NCBI GenBank assembly: GCA_021805585.1
Contig: JAJZEY010000225.1
Coordinates: 1 to 6,887, forward strand
From: Planctomycetota bacterium
GTDB taxonomy: Bacteria > Planctomycetota > Phycisphaerae > WQYP01
DNA: 6,887 bases
Direction: 5' to 3'
Positions 1 to 5,887 of the stretch are shown one piece after another. The notes beneath the pieces are model-generated. The model was not told where the DNA came from and did no database searches. It was given only the letters and a program-made list of their open reading frames with translations. The translations under genes and the position numbers were made by a program. The stretch's first letter is position 1; each line of letters opens with the position of its first letter.

Positions 1-320
1 TGGCCATCGGTTGCATCAGAGACCGGGCGGAACAGGTCGGCGGCATTTTGCAGGTCTTCTATGGCCAGTTCAAAAAAAATCGATTCCGGCGTCGAGGCGG
101 CGTTGCCGCGGCGGGCAATCGCCTGGTCGTAAAAATTGGTCTTGCCGATGGCGTGGTCGAAAATGGTGGGATTGGACGTTAAACCCGTGACATTTAAATC
201 TTTGATATAGCGTTTCAGCGTGCCGCTGGTCAACATGCCCCGGGTAATGTTGTCCAGCCAGACACTCTGGCCCACGGCGTCAAGCGCTTGGGTGGGGGAA
301 TACGATTTTGAAGCAGCCAT
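1..320 (-). CDS. tal: Transaldolase, N-terminal part (runs off the left edge)
   Basis: The minus strand reads as an ATG start followed by 106 codons open to the window edge. Transaldolase moves a dihydroxyacetone unit between sugar phosphates (sedoheptulose 7-phosphate and glyceraldehyde 3-phosphate) in the cytoplasmic pentose phosphate pathway. Visible family landmarks are WLDNITRGML at residues 21-30, whose Asp23 should match the catalytic aspartate of the family, and GLTSNPTIFDHAI at 46-58, the first transaldolase signature (T-S-N-P-T/A-I-F). The Schiff-base lysine lies further on, outside the window. The start is supported by a purine-rich AGGAAAGGAA a few bases upstream on the minus strand. 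Some bacteria fuse transaldolase to glucose-6-phosphate isomerase; the truncation prevents deciding that here. The gene is divergent from pstB, with no evident functional link to phosphate uptake. Confidence 0.93.
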   Translation of the reverse strand, partial: MAASKSYSPTQALDAVGQSVWLDNITRGMLTSGTLKRYIKDLNVTGLTSNPTIFDHAIGKTNFYDQAIARRGNAASTPESIFFELAIEDLQNAADLFRPVSDATDG

Positions 321-379
321 GGCAGGTTCCTTTCCTAAAATGTTGCCGCCCCCGATTGCGGCGGCGTCTTATGCAAAAC

Positions 380-385
380 ATTATA
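380..385 (-). promoter_or_regulatory. Candidate -10 element of the transaldolase promoter
   Basis: On the minus strand this reads TATAAT, a perfect sigma70-type -10 hexamer, about 60 bp before the transaldolase start codon. No good TTGACA-like -35 lies 16-18 bp upstream; the hexamer at 17 bp spacing reads AAGCCA. That would suit an activator-dependent promoter or a chance match. Just upstream, plus-strand 391-409 contains TGGCATG and TGGCTTG 12 bp apart, a possible but unproven binding site. Confidence 0.45.
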
Positions 386-717
386 GCTTGTGGCATGATA
401 AATGGCTTGTGTGCTTTTCCTTCGGGTACAATCGGTTGCGGGCCGCCGGCAAACGCCGATAAAAGCTAATTGAAGCGCATTAGGCCGTTAATCAGTTGCC
501 GGCAAAATTAGCCGACCCGATGGCCGGGGTCTAGTGGGCCGTTCCTTCCTGATTTACGCGCAAGGTCCCGATTGGAGGCTTGCAGGGAATGACATTAAGG
601 CCATAAACCGTTCCGTCACCTGCGGATTCACGCGGAGTGCTCCAACAGGGCCACTGCTGACCTATCAGTCCCCGTGCGGATTCCATCCGACCCGGCCGCG
701 GCTGAAATGTTAGCCGG

Positions 718-758
718 GCGCTAAGGAATGGGAAACGACTGGATAATGTTGCGCTAAG
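718..758 (+). repeat. Octamer GCGCTAAG repeated with 33-bp period, candidate operator
   Basis: GCGCTAAG occurs at 718-725 and again at 751-758, exactly 33 bp apart start to start, so both copies would lie on roughly the same face of the helix. Between them, GATAAT at 742-747 matches five of six bases of a -10 hexamer. The upstream copy then falls where a -35 would be, and the downstream copy near the expected transcription start. The same octamer on the other strand overlaps the Pho-box-like repeat before pstS (3463-3470). It also appears twice inside the cyclase gene, as Leu-Ser-Ala codons, so specificity for regulatory regions is not clean. Confidence 0.35.
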
Positions 759-782
759 CCCTGGCTTTTCAGGCGAAAATGC

Positions 783-810
783 TTGCCTCTTTGTTTTGGC
801 GCGTCATACT
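783..810 (+). promoter_or_regulatory. Candidate sigma70-type promoter for pstB
   Basis: TTGCCT at 783-788 (four of six to TTGACA) and CATACT at 805-810 (four of six to TATAAT) are separated by 16 bp. Transcription from here would give a leader of about 115 nt before pstB. The match is modest. The GATAAT at 742-747 between the octamer repeats is an alternative -10 for the same gene. Confidence 0.3.
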
Positions 811-852
811 TGAAGCGAACTGGCGATGGGCCGTTTGAGGGGCCTTACGCCA

Positions 853-876
853 TGCCGGGTGAAAGTTACCCCGGCA
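853..876 (+). other. Hairpin in the pstB leader
   Basis: TGCCGGG at 853-859 pairs with CCCGGCA at 870-876, a 7-bp GC-rich stem around a ten-base loop. There is no T-run directly behind it, so it is not a standard intrinsic terminator. It ends about 40 nt before the pstB ribosome binding site, so it could influence mRNA stability or leader folding. No known riboswitch pattern is recognised. Confidence 0.3.
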
Positions 877-931
877 CCCGGCCGACCCTGTTTTTGGGGA
901 GCGAAAGAAAGAGCAACCGGAGGAACACCTT

Positions 932-1780
932 ATGACGCCGCCCGTTACATCGGATTCACGTTTCATCAGTCATCGGCATGTCGGCGCAGCGGCTTCCAGC
1001 CCGCCCGGTGCCGGCGGGCAAGTCGCGCGTGCCGCCATTCAGGTGGAAAACCTGAACGTGCATTATGGCAAGGGGCACGCGGTGCATGACCTGTGCCTGA
1101 ACATCAACCATGGCGAAGTGACGGCGTTTATCGGCCCGTCAGGTTGTGGAAAATCCACCATATTGCGATGTTTCAACCGCATGAACGACCTGGTTCGGAA
1201 TTGTCAGGTGCGCGGCAGTATTAAAATTCATGGAGCCGATATTTACGATCGCCGAACCGATGTCATGGAACTGCGCAAGCGGACCGGCATGGTATTTCAA
1301 AAGCCCAATCCGTTTCCCAAAAGCATTTTTGAAAATGTGGCTTATCCGCTGCGGATACATGGCGTTCGTGGAAAAGCCGTCATCGGACGGAAAGTTGAAA
1401 AATCCCTGCGGTCCGCCGGTTTGTGGGATGAAGTAAAAGACCGCCTGCACGCATCGGCCCTTTCCCTGTCCGGCGGCCAGCAGCAGCGGCTCTGTATTGC
1501 CCGTGCCATTGCCGCGGATCCGGATGTGCTTCTGATGGATGAACCGTGCTCGGCCCTGGATCCCATTGCCACAAAAACCATTGAATCGCTGATTAATGAA
1601 TTAAGCAAATCCATTACGATTGTGATTGTGACGCACAATATGCACCAGGCGGTTCGGGTGGCCCACCAGACCGCGTTCTTTTACATGGGACGACTGATCG
1701 AATCCGGTCCGACCGATAAATTGTTCCACAAGCCGGATCACCAGCAGACGCTGGCTTATGTGACCGGCCAATTCGGCTGA
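932..1780 (+). CDS. pstB: Phosphate ABC transporter ATP-binding protein PstB
   Basis: This cytoplasmic ATPase of the PstSCAB phosphate importer hydrolyses ATP as a dimer docked on PstC and PstA. All nucleotide-binding motifs are intact in its 282 residues: Walker [10 protein letters not shown] (68-76), Q-loop [16 protein letters not shown] (121-136), signature LSGGQQQR (179-186), Walker B VLLMDEP (199-205), D-loop SALDP (207-211) and switch histidine in THN (His235). The PNPFP run after the Q-loop and the C-terminal YVTGQFG ending are typical of PstB rather than other ABC ATPases. The ATG is preceded by GGAGGA (919-924) at 7 bp spacing. This supports a real N-terminal extension of about 35 residues, Ser/Ala/Gly/Pro-rich, ahead of the usual start of the domain near AIQVENL. 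It lies first in the locus, separated from its partner genes by the cyclase gene. Confidence 0.97.
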   Translation: MTPPVTSDSRFISHRHVGAAASSPPGAGGQVARAAIQVENLNVHYGKGHAVHDLCLNINHGEVTAFIGPSGCGKSTILRCFNRMNDLVRNCQVRGSIKIHGADIYDRRTDVMELRKRTGMVFQKPNPFPKSIFENVAYPLRIHGVRGKAVIGRKVEKSLRSAGLWDEVKDRLHASALSLSGGQQQRLCIARAIAADPDVLLMDEPCSALDPIATKTIESLINELSKSITIVIVTHNMHQAVRVAHQTAFFYMGRLIESGPTDKLFHKPDHQQTLAYVTGQFG

Positions 1781-2081
1781 TTTCGCCCAGCGTGGACTTT
1801 CGTGTACGCGCCGGCATCACAAAATGACCGGGAACGCGAATCCCTTTTGCGTCCGAAGTTGTCTTTTCGCCGCACGTTTGCTTTTTATCGGTCGGACTGC
1901 CGCCGATGGCGGTGATCTGATGATTTCCCGCAATAAACCGGTCGATTTAATTAAAAATCTGGCTTGCACCCGTGAATTTGCCGATAAATCAGTCGTTGGC
2001 TGTTGTCTGCTTGAATTGCCGCGCCGGGCGCGGCCCGCAGGAACAAAGGCCCGGTCTGTGAACACAACAGGAAGCCGCCGG
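1781..2081. other. Gap between pstB and the diguanylate cyclase gene
   Basis: These 301 bp follow the pstB stop and precede the chosen cyclase start. The cyclase reading frame stays open back to an ATG at 1824, but the translated upstream part is Arg/Cys-rich, has no recognisable domain, and its ATG lacks a Shine-Dalgarno sequence. I therefore treat it as non-coding. An AT-rich stretch at 1943-1960 could be part of a promoter, although no well-spaced -35/-10 pair stands out. A small hairpin CCGCC-GAT-GGCGG lies at 1900-1912 and a stronger inverted repeat at 2018-2034. No intrinsic terminator with a T-run follows pstB, so read-through into the cyclase is possible. Confidence 0.5.
2018..2034. 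repeat. Perfect 7-bp inverted repeat upstream of the cyclase
   Basis: GCCGCGC and GCGCGGC flank a 3-base loop (CGG), giving a very GC-rich hairpin about 35 nt before the cyclase ribosome binding site. No T-run follows, so termination is unlikely. It may shape the 5' leader or be a protein-binding dyad. Confidence 0.35.
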
Positions 2082-3272
2082 ATGGCCATTGATCCACGCA
2101 CCATTTTTCTCGTTCTTACGCTGATTCTTGCTATCCTTGGTATTGTCCATTTCACATGTTACGCCGTCCGCCGTCGCGATACCTGGTTTCTGAACTGGGG
2201 ACTGGGCGATATGTCGGCAGCCGCGGCGGTGATTCTATTTTCACTTTATGGCCGCATACCCGCTGCACTGGCCGTACCCGCCGCAAATACGCTGGTGGTA
2301 ATGGCGTGGGGGTTCTGTTGGAACGGGTGCCGCCGTTTTACCGGTCTGCGTTCGCAAATGTCGCTCCCAGCGGGTGCGGCAGCCGCGGTTTTTTTGTTGC
2401 TGGCGTTTGCCCGGCCGCTTAGCGCTCATATTGCCGGGCGGGTTTTGCTGGTATCCGCTGTGCTGGACGCAATGGCTCTGGCCATCGCATGGATGTTGCT
2501 TAGCGCCGGCCGAAATAAGGGGTTGTTATCGGCACGGTTAGCCGGCATGTTGGCGATCGGTATTGCCGTGATGATCGGATTTCGGGGTGTTTGGGGCGCG
2601 GCGGTATTGCATTGGCATCAGCTGATGCGGCCAAATGGTCCTCTTGGCGTTTTGCTGCTGCCATTGGTGATGGTCGCACTGGTCTGGAATTTAGCTCTGA
2701 TTCTGATGAGCGCCGAACGGATGCGCGGCGTTCTGCTTCATGACGCCTGTTGCGATGAGCTGACGCAGGTGCTTAACCGCCGCGGTTTTCGCGCGGCGCT
2801 CTGGCGGACACTGCGGCGGGGTCAGGGCACCGCCCCCAGCGTCCTTATTCTGATGGATATGGATTATCTCAAGCATTTCAATGACACCTTTGGCCACAGC
2901 ACGGGAGACTCTCTGCTGCAATGCCTTGCGCGGGCGGTGGAAACGCAGCTGCGCAGCGGGGATTCCATCGGGCGAATTGGCGGCGACGAATTCGCCGTTA
3001 TTCTGCCGGATATTGACCGGGCACAGGCGGTTGCGATAACCGATTGTATTTGCGCCGAATTTGCCGCGGCTGCGGTGGGCATATGTCCTGATTTCCAGCC
3101 GACGGCAAGCATCGGCATCGCCTGTACCGAACGCCACGACCGTTCGATAGATCAAATTATCGCCCGCGCTGATCGTGCACTTTATCAGGCCAAGGCGGCC
3201 AGAAATCCATATCCAGCCCGCCGGCAAAAGATCGCGCCCGCACGGGCGGCGATCCAGGCTGTTGGTATTTGA
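2082..3272 (+). CDS. Membrane-anchored diguanylate cyclase (GGDEF domain)
   Basis: The product is predicted to make cyclic di-GMP from two GTP at the inner face of the membrane. The 396-residue protein starts with about seven hydrophobic segments (near 8-29, 38-57, 60-81, 94-112, 117-141, 151-174, 187-210), then a GGDEF domain at about 221-375. The domain opens with DELTQVLNRRGF (225-236). It holds the metal-binding DMDYLKHFND (259-268), the active-site motif GGDEF at 300-304, and an intact product-inhibition I-site RSGD (291-294) exactly five residues before GGDEF. Catalysis and feedback control both look functional. No EAL, PAS or HAMP domain is visible, so the membrane region is the likely sensor, with unknown ligand. 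AGGAAG (2069-2074) lies 7 bp before the chosen ATG. In-frame alternatives at 1824, 1920 and GTG 2058 are less well supported. Its position between pstB and pstS suggests, but does not prove, a link to phosphate status. Confidence 0.92.
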   Translation: MAIDPRTIFLVLTLILAILGIVHFTCYAVRRRDTWFLNWGLGDMSAAAAVILFSLYGRIPAALAVPAANTLVVMAWGFCWNGCRRFTGLRSQMSLPAGAAAAVFLLLAFARPLSAHIAGRVLLVSAVLDAMALAIAWMLLSAGRNKGLLSARLAGMLAIGIAVMIGFRGVWGAAVLHWHQLMRPNGPLGVLLLPLVMVALVWNLALILMSAERMRGVLLHDACCDELTQVLNRRGFRAALWRTLRRGQGTAPSVLILMDMDYLKHFNDTFGHSTGDSLLQCLARAVETQLRSGDSIGRIGGDEFAVILPDIDRAQAVAITDCICAEFAAAAVGICPDFQPTASIGIACTERHDRSIDQIIARADRALYQAKAARNPYPARRQKIAPARAAIQAVGI

Positions 3273-3315
3273 AGCATTCGTAGACCAAAGTCCGGAGCCC
3301 CTTTAGTCCGATTCC

Positions 3316-3330
3316 ACCGGCCCCGCCGGT
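3316..3330. repeat. Short perfect inverted repeat after the cyclase gene
   Basis: ACCGGC and GCCGGT flank a CCC loop about 45 bp beyond the cyclase stop. There is no T-run, so on its own it is not an intrinsic terminator. It may act together with the hairpin at 3343-3362 to protect or end the transcript. Confidence 0.3.
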
Positions 3331-3342
3331 CAGGTATCCATA

Positions 3343-3362
3343 GGGAAGCCGCCGGGCTTTTC
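3343..3362 (+). terminator. Candidate intrinsic terminator of the cyclase transcript
   Basis: AAGCC (3346-3350) pairs with GGCTT (3355-3359) around a GCCG loop. G-T wobbles and one G-C pair at 3343-3345 / 3360-3362 extend the stem to 8 pairs, and a short TTTT run (3358-3361) overlaps its 3' arm. It is small, with a minimal T-run, so it may be leaky. Confidence 0.4.
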
Positions 3363-3448
3363 ACCTTCAAAGAAAATGTTCCATCCGCCCCTTTTTACGC
3401 ACAAATACTCGCGATTGCAGCATTGCAGTCTGAATCAAAGATTATCAG

Positions 3449-3466
3449 CCGCTTAATATCCGCTTA
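3449..3466 (+). promoter_or_regulatory. Pho-box-like direct repeat upstream of pstS
   Basis: CCGCTTA at 3449-3455 is repeated perfectly at 3460-3466 with the 4-bp spacer ATAT. Two 7-bp half-sites with an 11-bp period and an AT spacer is the architecture of PhoB-binding Pho boxes, whose E. coli half-site is CTGTCAT. The base sequence differs from that consensus, sharing mainly the central C-T, so this rests on geometry and location about 100 bp before the pstS start. The downstream half overlaps CTTAGCGC (3463-3470), the reverse complement of the octamer found twice upstream of pstB. PhoB itself is not encoded in the window. Confidence 0.45.
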
Positions 3467-3566
3467 GCGCGGCTGTGGTGCAATAGTTGGTAAGAATGAG
3501 TGTCGCCTTTCGGCCAGTTCGGGGTGTTCCGGCTGGCGCGGGTGAATTATTGCAAAGGACATTGTT

Positions 3567-4628
3567 ATGTTCCAAAAACTTCGTAGTGGTTTACTGGCCG
3601 CAACGCTTGCGGCCCTGGTCGGGGTAGGCATGGCCTCCACGGCCCGCGCGGTGGAAATTCAGGGTGCCGGTTCGACGTTTGTCGCGCCGATCATGCTGAA
3701 AAAGTGGATCCCCGCGTTCATGGCTTCGCATCCGAACATTAAGGTGGATTATCAGCCCATCGGTTCGGGCGGCGGCATCAACGGCCTGATCAACAAAACC
3801 ATTAATTTCTGCGGTTCAGACGCCGCTATGACCCATTCCCAGATCAGCTCGGCCGGTGGCCATGTCCTGCATCTGCCGGAAGTTGCGGGTCCGGAAGTGA
3901 TGAGCTACAACCTTCCGATGATCCACAAACCACTGGTAATGAATGGCAAACTGATTGCCGACATTTACCTGGGCAAAGTGACCCGCTGGAATTCACCGGA
4001 AATCGCCAAGCTTAATCCGGGCGTCAAACTTCCGGACCTGCATATTCTTGTCGCCCATCGTTCAGATGGTTCCGGCACCACCTATATCTTCACCGGTTAT
4101 CTGTGCAAAGTCAGCAAGGGCTGGAATACCAAGGTTGGTCAGTCCACATCCGTCCAGTGGCCGGTCGGCCGTGGCGGCAAAGGCAATCCGGGCGTTGCGG
4201 CGCTTATCGAAAAGACCGTCGGCGGCTTGGGCTATCTGGAATATGCCTACGCCATAATCGGTCATTTCCCGACCGCGACCCTGATTAATCGTGAAGGATA
4301 CAAAATTCGTCCTTCCATCCCCTCGGTCATTGCCGCACAGAAGGCCGTTGTGGCCAATTTACCCGCGGACTTCCGTCTGCCGATCATTAATCCGACCGGC
4401 AAAAAGGCGTATCCGATTTCCGGATTCACCTATCTGATTATCGACCGTGACCTGGGCTACATGAGCAAAGCCAAAGCCAAGGCCACCGTGGAATTTATTC
4501 ACTGGGTTCTGACCAAGGGTCAGAAATATGCCAAGAGCATGCAATACATCAAGCTTGGCGGAAAAATGCGTCGCAAAGTGCTGGCCGAACTGGGCAAAGT
4601 TACCTGGAAGGGTCAGGCCATCGACTGA
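3567..4628 (+). CDS. pstS: Periplasmic phosphate-binding protein PstS
   Basis: The product is the substrate-binding subunit of the Pst importer; it captures inorganic phosphate and delivers it to PstCA. Its 353 residues begin with a classical signal peptide: MFQKLRSG, a hydrophobic core at about 9-22, and a TARA cleavage site after Ala28. No lipobox cysteine is present, so a soluble periplasmic protein is expected. Phosphate-pocket motifs of the family are present: GAGSTF (33-38), GSGGG (66-70), GSDAAM (83-88) and RSDGSGTT (165-172). TRWNSPEIAKLNPG (139-152) and VGGLGYLEYAYA (218-229) are also typical. Two cysteines (82, 180) could in principle form a disulfide. AAAGGA (3554-3559) lies 7 bp before the ATG. 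A strong terminator follows the gene, consistent with expression above the downstream permeases. Confidence 0.97.
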   Translation: MFQKLRSGLLAATLAALVGVGMASTARAVEIQGAGSTFVAPIMLKKWIPAFMASHPNIKVDYQPIGSGGGINGLINKTINFCGSDAAMTHSQISSAGGHVLHLPEVAGPEVMSYNLPMIHKPLVMNGKLIADIYLGKVTRWNSPEIAKLNPGVKLPDLHILVAHRSDGSGTTYIFTGYLCKVSKGWNTKVGQSTSVQWPVGRGGKGNPGVAALIEKTVGGLGYLEYAYAIIGHFPTATLINREGYKIRPSIPSVIAAQKAVVANLPADFRLPIINPTGKKAYPISGFTYLIIDRDLGYMSKAKAKATVEFIHWVLTKGQKYAKSMQYIKLGGKMRRKVLAELGKVTWKGQAID

Positions 4629-4650
4629 TCGTTCAGGTTAACCGCGGTTG

Positions 4651-4677
4651 ACTGGCTGATCGAATCGCATCGCCAGT
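4651..4677. repeat. Imperfect hairpin just after pstS
   Basis: ACTGGC (4651-4656) and GCCAGT (4672-4677) can pair around a 15-base loop that itself contains GAT and ATC. A separate 10-bp palindrome AACCGCGGTT lies immediately upstream at 4640-4649. With the terminator at 4714-4748 these could form a stabilising 3' end for the pstS mRNA. No function is shown by the sequence. Confidence 0.3.
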
Positions 4678-4713
4678 GTCGCAAGTGTCCTGTCCGCAGT
4701 ATTAGAAATCATG

Positions 4714-4756
4714 GGAGTCCCCGGAGCCAGAATAAGGCCGGGGACTCCTTTCGTTT
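4714..4756 (+). terminator. Strong intrinsic terminator or attenuator between pstS and pstC
   Basis: GGAGTCCCCGG (4714-4724) and CCGGGGACTCC (4738-4748) form a perfect 11-bp GC-rich stem. A 13-base loop lies between them, within which CC and GG may add two further pairs. The T-rich tail TTTCGTTT follows at once (4749-4756). It stands about 85 bp after the pstS stop and 50 bp before the pstC start. No clear promoter is visible in the remaining 50 bp, so pstCA are probably expressed by partial read-through, which would give much more PstS than PstC and PstA. Confidence 0.82.
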
Positions 4757-4807
4757 ATTGCACCGCCGGGGCAAACCTGGTGGAGTCGGTTTCGCAAAGG
4801 AATCCGC

Positions 4808-5857
4808 GTGGCCAGAATTGAAATAACCGGAACACCAGGCTCGGAACCATCTGAGCGGACTTTTACATATGCGCCCCAGAACGGCTGGCGGAAATGGCTG
4901 GATCGGGCTGTTTATGGCCTGGCGCTGGGCGGCGTGCTGCTGACCATGGCCATACTGCTGACGGTTTTCGCCGTCCTTATTCATGGCTCGTGGCTGGCAC
5001 TGGGCCGAATCGGCTGGCATTTTTTCACCACACAGGCATGGAACCCGGTACCCGGACGCGACCAATACGGCGTGCTGGCGTTTATGTACGGCACCGGAAT
5101 TACCACGCTGCTGGCACTGGTTTTCGGCGTGCCTTTAAGCCTTGGCGTGGCTATTTTTATAACCAGACTTTCACCCCGGTGGCTGGCCGGGCCGGTGTCG
5201 TTTCTGGTGGAACTTCTGGCCGCAATTCCCAGCATTGCGTATGGGTTGTGGGGCTGTTTTGTGATGTCCCCGTGGCTGCAAAATTACCTGGAGCCGGCCA
5301 TTTACACGGTCTTAAGACATATTAAACTGTTTCCCGTGGGCAAATATCCGAGCGGACGAGTCGAATTTTTTCCGGCCAATCTGGTTCGCGGAGGCCCTTC
5401 AGGTAGTGATTTTCTTGCCGGGGGACTGATTCTGACCATTATGGTTCTGCCCATTATTACCGCCATTACGCGTGATGTTCTCCAGCAGTTTCCTGCGGAA
5501 CTTGAACAGGGGGCCTATGGCCTGGGCGCGACCTGGTGGCAAACCACGCGTCTGGCCCTGGGCTATTGCAGGGCTGGAATTTTCGGTGCCGTCATGCTGG
5601 GCATGGCCCGCGCGATCGGCGAAACCATGGCGGTTATTATGGTCATTGGAAATACCGATTCGATCAGCGCCAGTCTTTTTGCGGGTGGGCAATCCATGTC
5701 CGGCGTGCTGGCCAATGAATTTATGGAAGCCGACCATCCGATTTATTTAAGCGCCATGTTTTATGTCGCATTGGTTTTAATGGTCAGCTCCCTGCTGACC
5801 AATGTCGCGGCAAGGCTGCTGTTGTCGCGAATCAGCGGCGGCAAAAGTGCCCACTAA
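4808..5857 (+). CDS. pstC: Phosphate ABC transporter permease PstC
   Basis: The product is an inner-membrane permease that pairs with PstA to form the phosphate channel. The 349-residue protein has a cytoplasmic N-terminus of about 30 residues, a first membrane helix near 34-57, a short periplasmic stretch, then a typical ABC permease core. The EAA loop that contacts PstB is at about 231-257 (ELEQGAYGLGATWWQT onward). It is followed by ARAIGETMAV (267-276), whose Arg268 and Glu272 lie in the Arg/Glu motif implicated in phosphate translocation in the E. coli protein. A hydrophilic segment at about 155-202 between core helices is long and Pro/Gly-rich, probably an extracytoplasmic loop. The start is GTG, supported by AAAGGA (4796-4801) at 6 bp spacing; the next in-frame Met would fall inside the first membrane helix. 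Confidence 0.96.
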   Translation: MARIEITGTPGSEPSERTFTYAPQNGWRKWLDRAVYGLALGGVLLTMAILLTVFAVLIHGSWLALGRIGWHFFTTQAWNPVPGRDQYGVLAFMYGTGITTLLALVFGVPLSLGVAIFITRLSPRWLAGPVSFLVELLAAIPSIAYGLWGCFVMSPWLQNYLEPAIYTVLRHIKLFPVGKYPSGRVEFFPANLVRGGPSGSDFLAGGLILTIMVLPIITAITRDVLQQFPAELEQGAYGLGATWWQTTRLALGYCRAGIFGAVMLGMARAIGETMAVIMVIGNTDSISASLFAGGQSMSGVLANEFMEADHPIYLSAMFYVALVLMVSSLLTNVAARLLLSRISGGKSAH

Positions 5858-5887
5858 AAATGTATTTGAATATCAGGATTATCGCCC

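Larger units (their letters stand above)
321..931. other. Divergent intergenic region between tal and pstB, no gene seen
   Basis: About 610 bp carry no convincing coding sequence in either direction. The short open frames here lack a ribosome binding site or protein-like composition, and one merely runs antisense to the transaldolase start. The tal-proximal part (370-415) is AT-richer and holds the transaldolase -10. A small dyad, CTAAT then ATTAG separated by 8 bp, sits at 466-483. The stretch from about 490 to 700 shows nothing I can name. The pstB-proximal part has the octamer pair at 718-758, promoter-like hexamers and a leader hairpin. A small untranslated RNA cannot be excluded by eye. 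Confidence 0.6.
3273..3566. other. Gap between the cyclase gene and pstS, likely terminator plus pstS promoter
   Basis: Nearly 300 bp without a gene. In order it holds a perfect 6-bp inverted repeat (3316-3330), a terminator-like hairpin (3343-3362), an 8-bp tandem repeat ATTGCAGC/ATTGCAGT (3414-3429) and the Pho-box-like direct repeat (3449-3466). The pstS ribosome binding site AAAGGA follows at 3554-3559. Candidate -10 hexamers downstream of the direct repeat (CAATAG 3481-3486, TAAGAA 3491-3496) are weak. The arrangement suggests pstS has its own promoter. Confidence 0.55.

Noticed and set aside
391..409. TGGCATG / TGGCTTG pair considered as a Pho box or sigma54 promoter
   Set aside because: The repeat period is 12 rather than 11 with one mismatch, and the GG-N10-GC spacing of sigma54 promoters is not met.
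220..462. Plus-strand 80-codon open frame near the left end
   Set aside because: It runs antisense over the start of the transaldolase, which has clear family motifs, and has no recognisable domain.
1900..1912. CCGCC-GAT-GGCGG hairpin considered as a pstB terminator
   Set aside because: The stem is only 5 bp, over 100 bp beyond pstB, and no T-run follows it.
2691..3227. Minus-strand 178-codon open frame across the cyclase
   Set aside because: Antisense shadow of the GGDEF domain, whose catalytic motifs on the plus strand are unambiguous.
4648..4653. TTGACT after pstS considered as a -35 for a pstC promoter
   Set aside because: No -10-like hexamer lies 16-18 bp downstream, and it would sit before the strong terminator.
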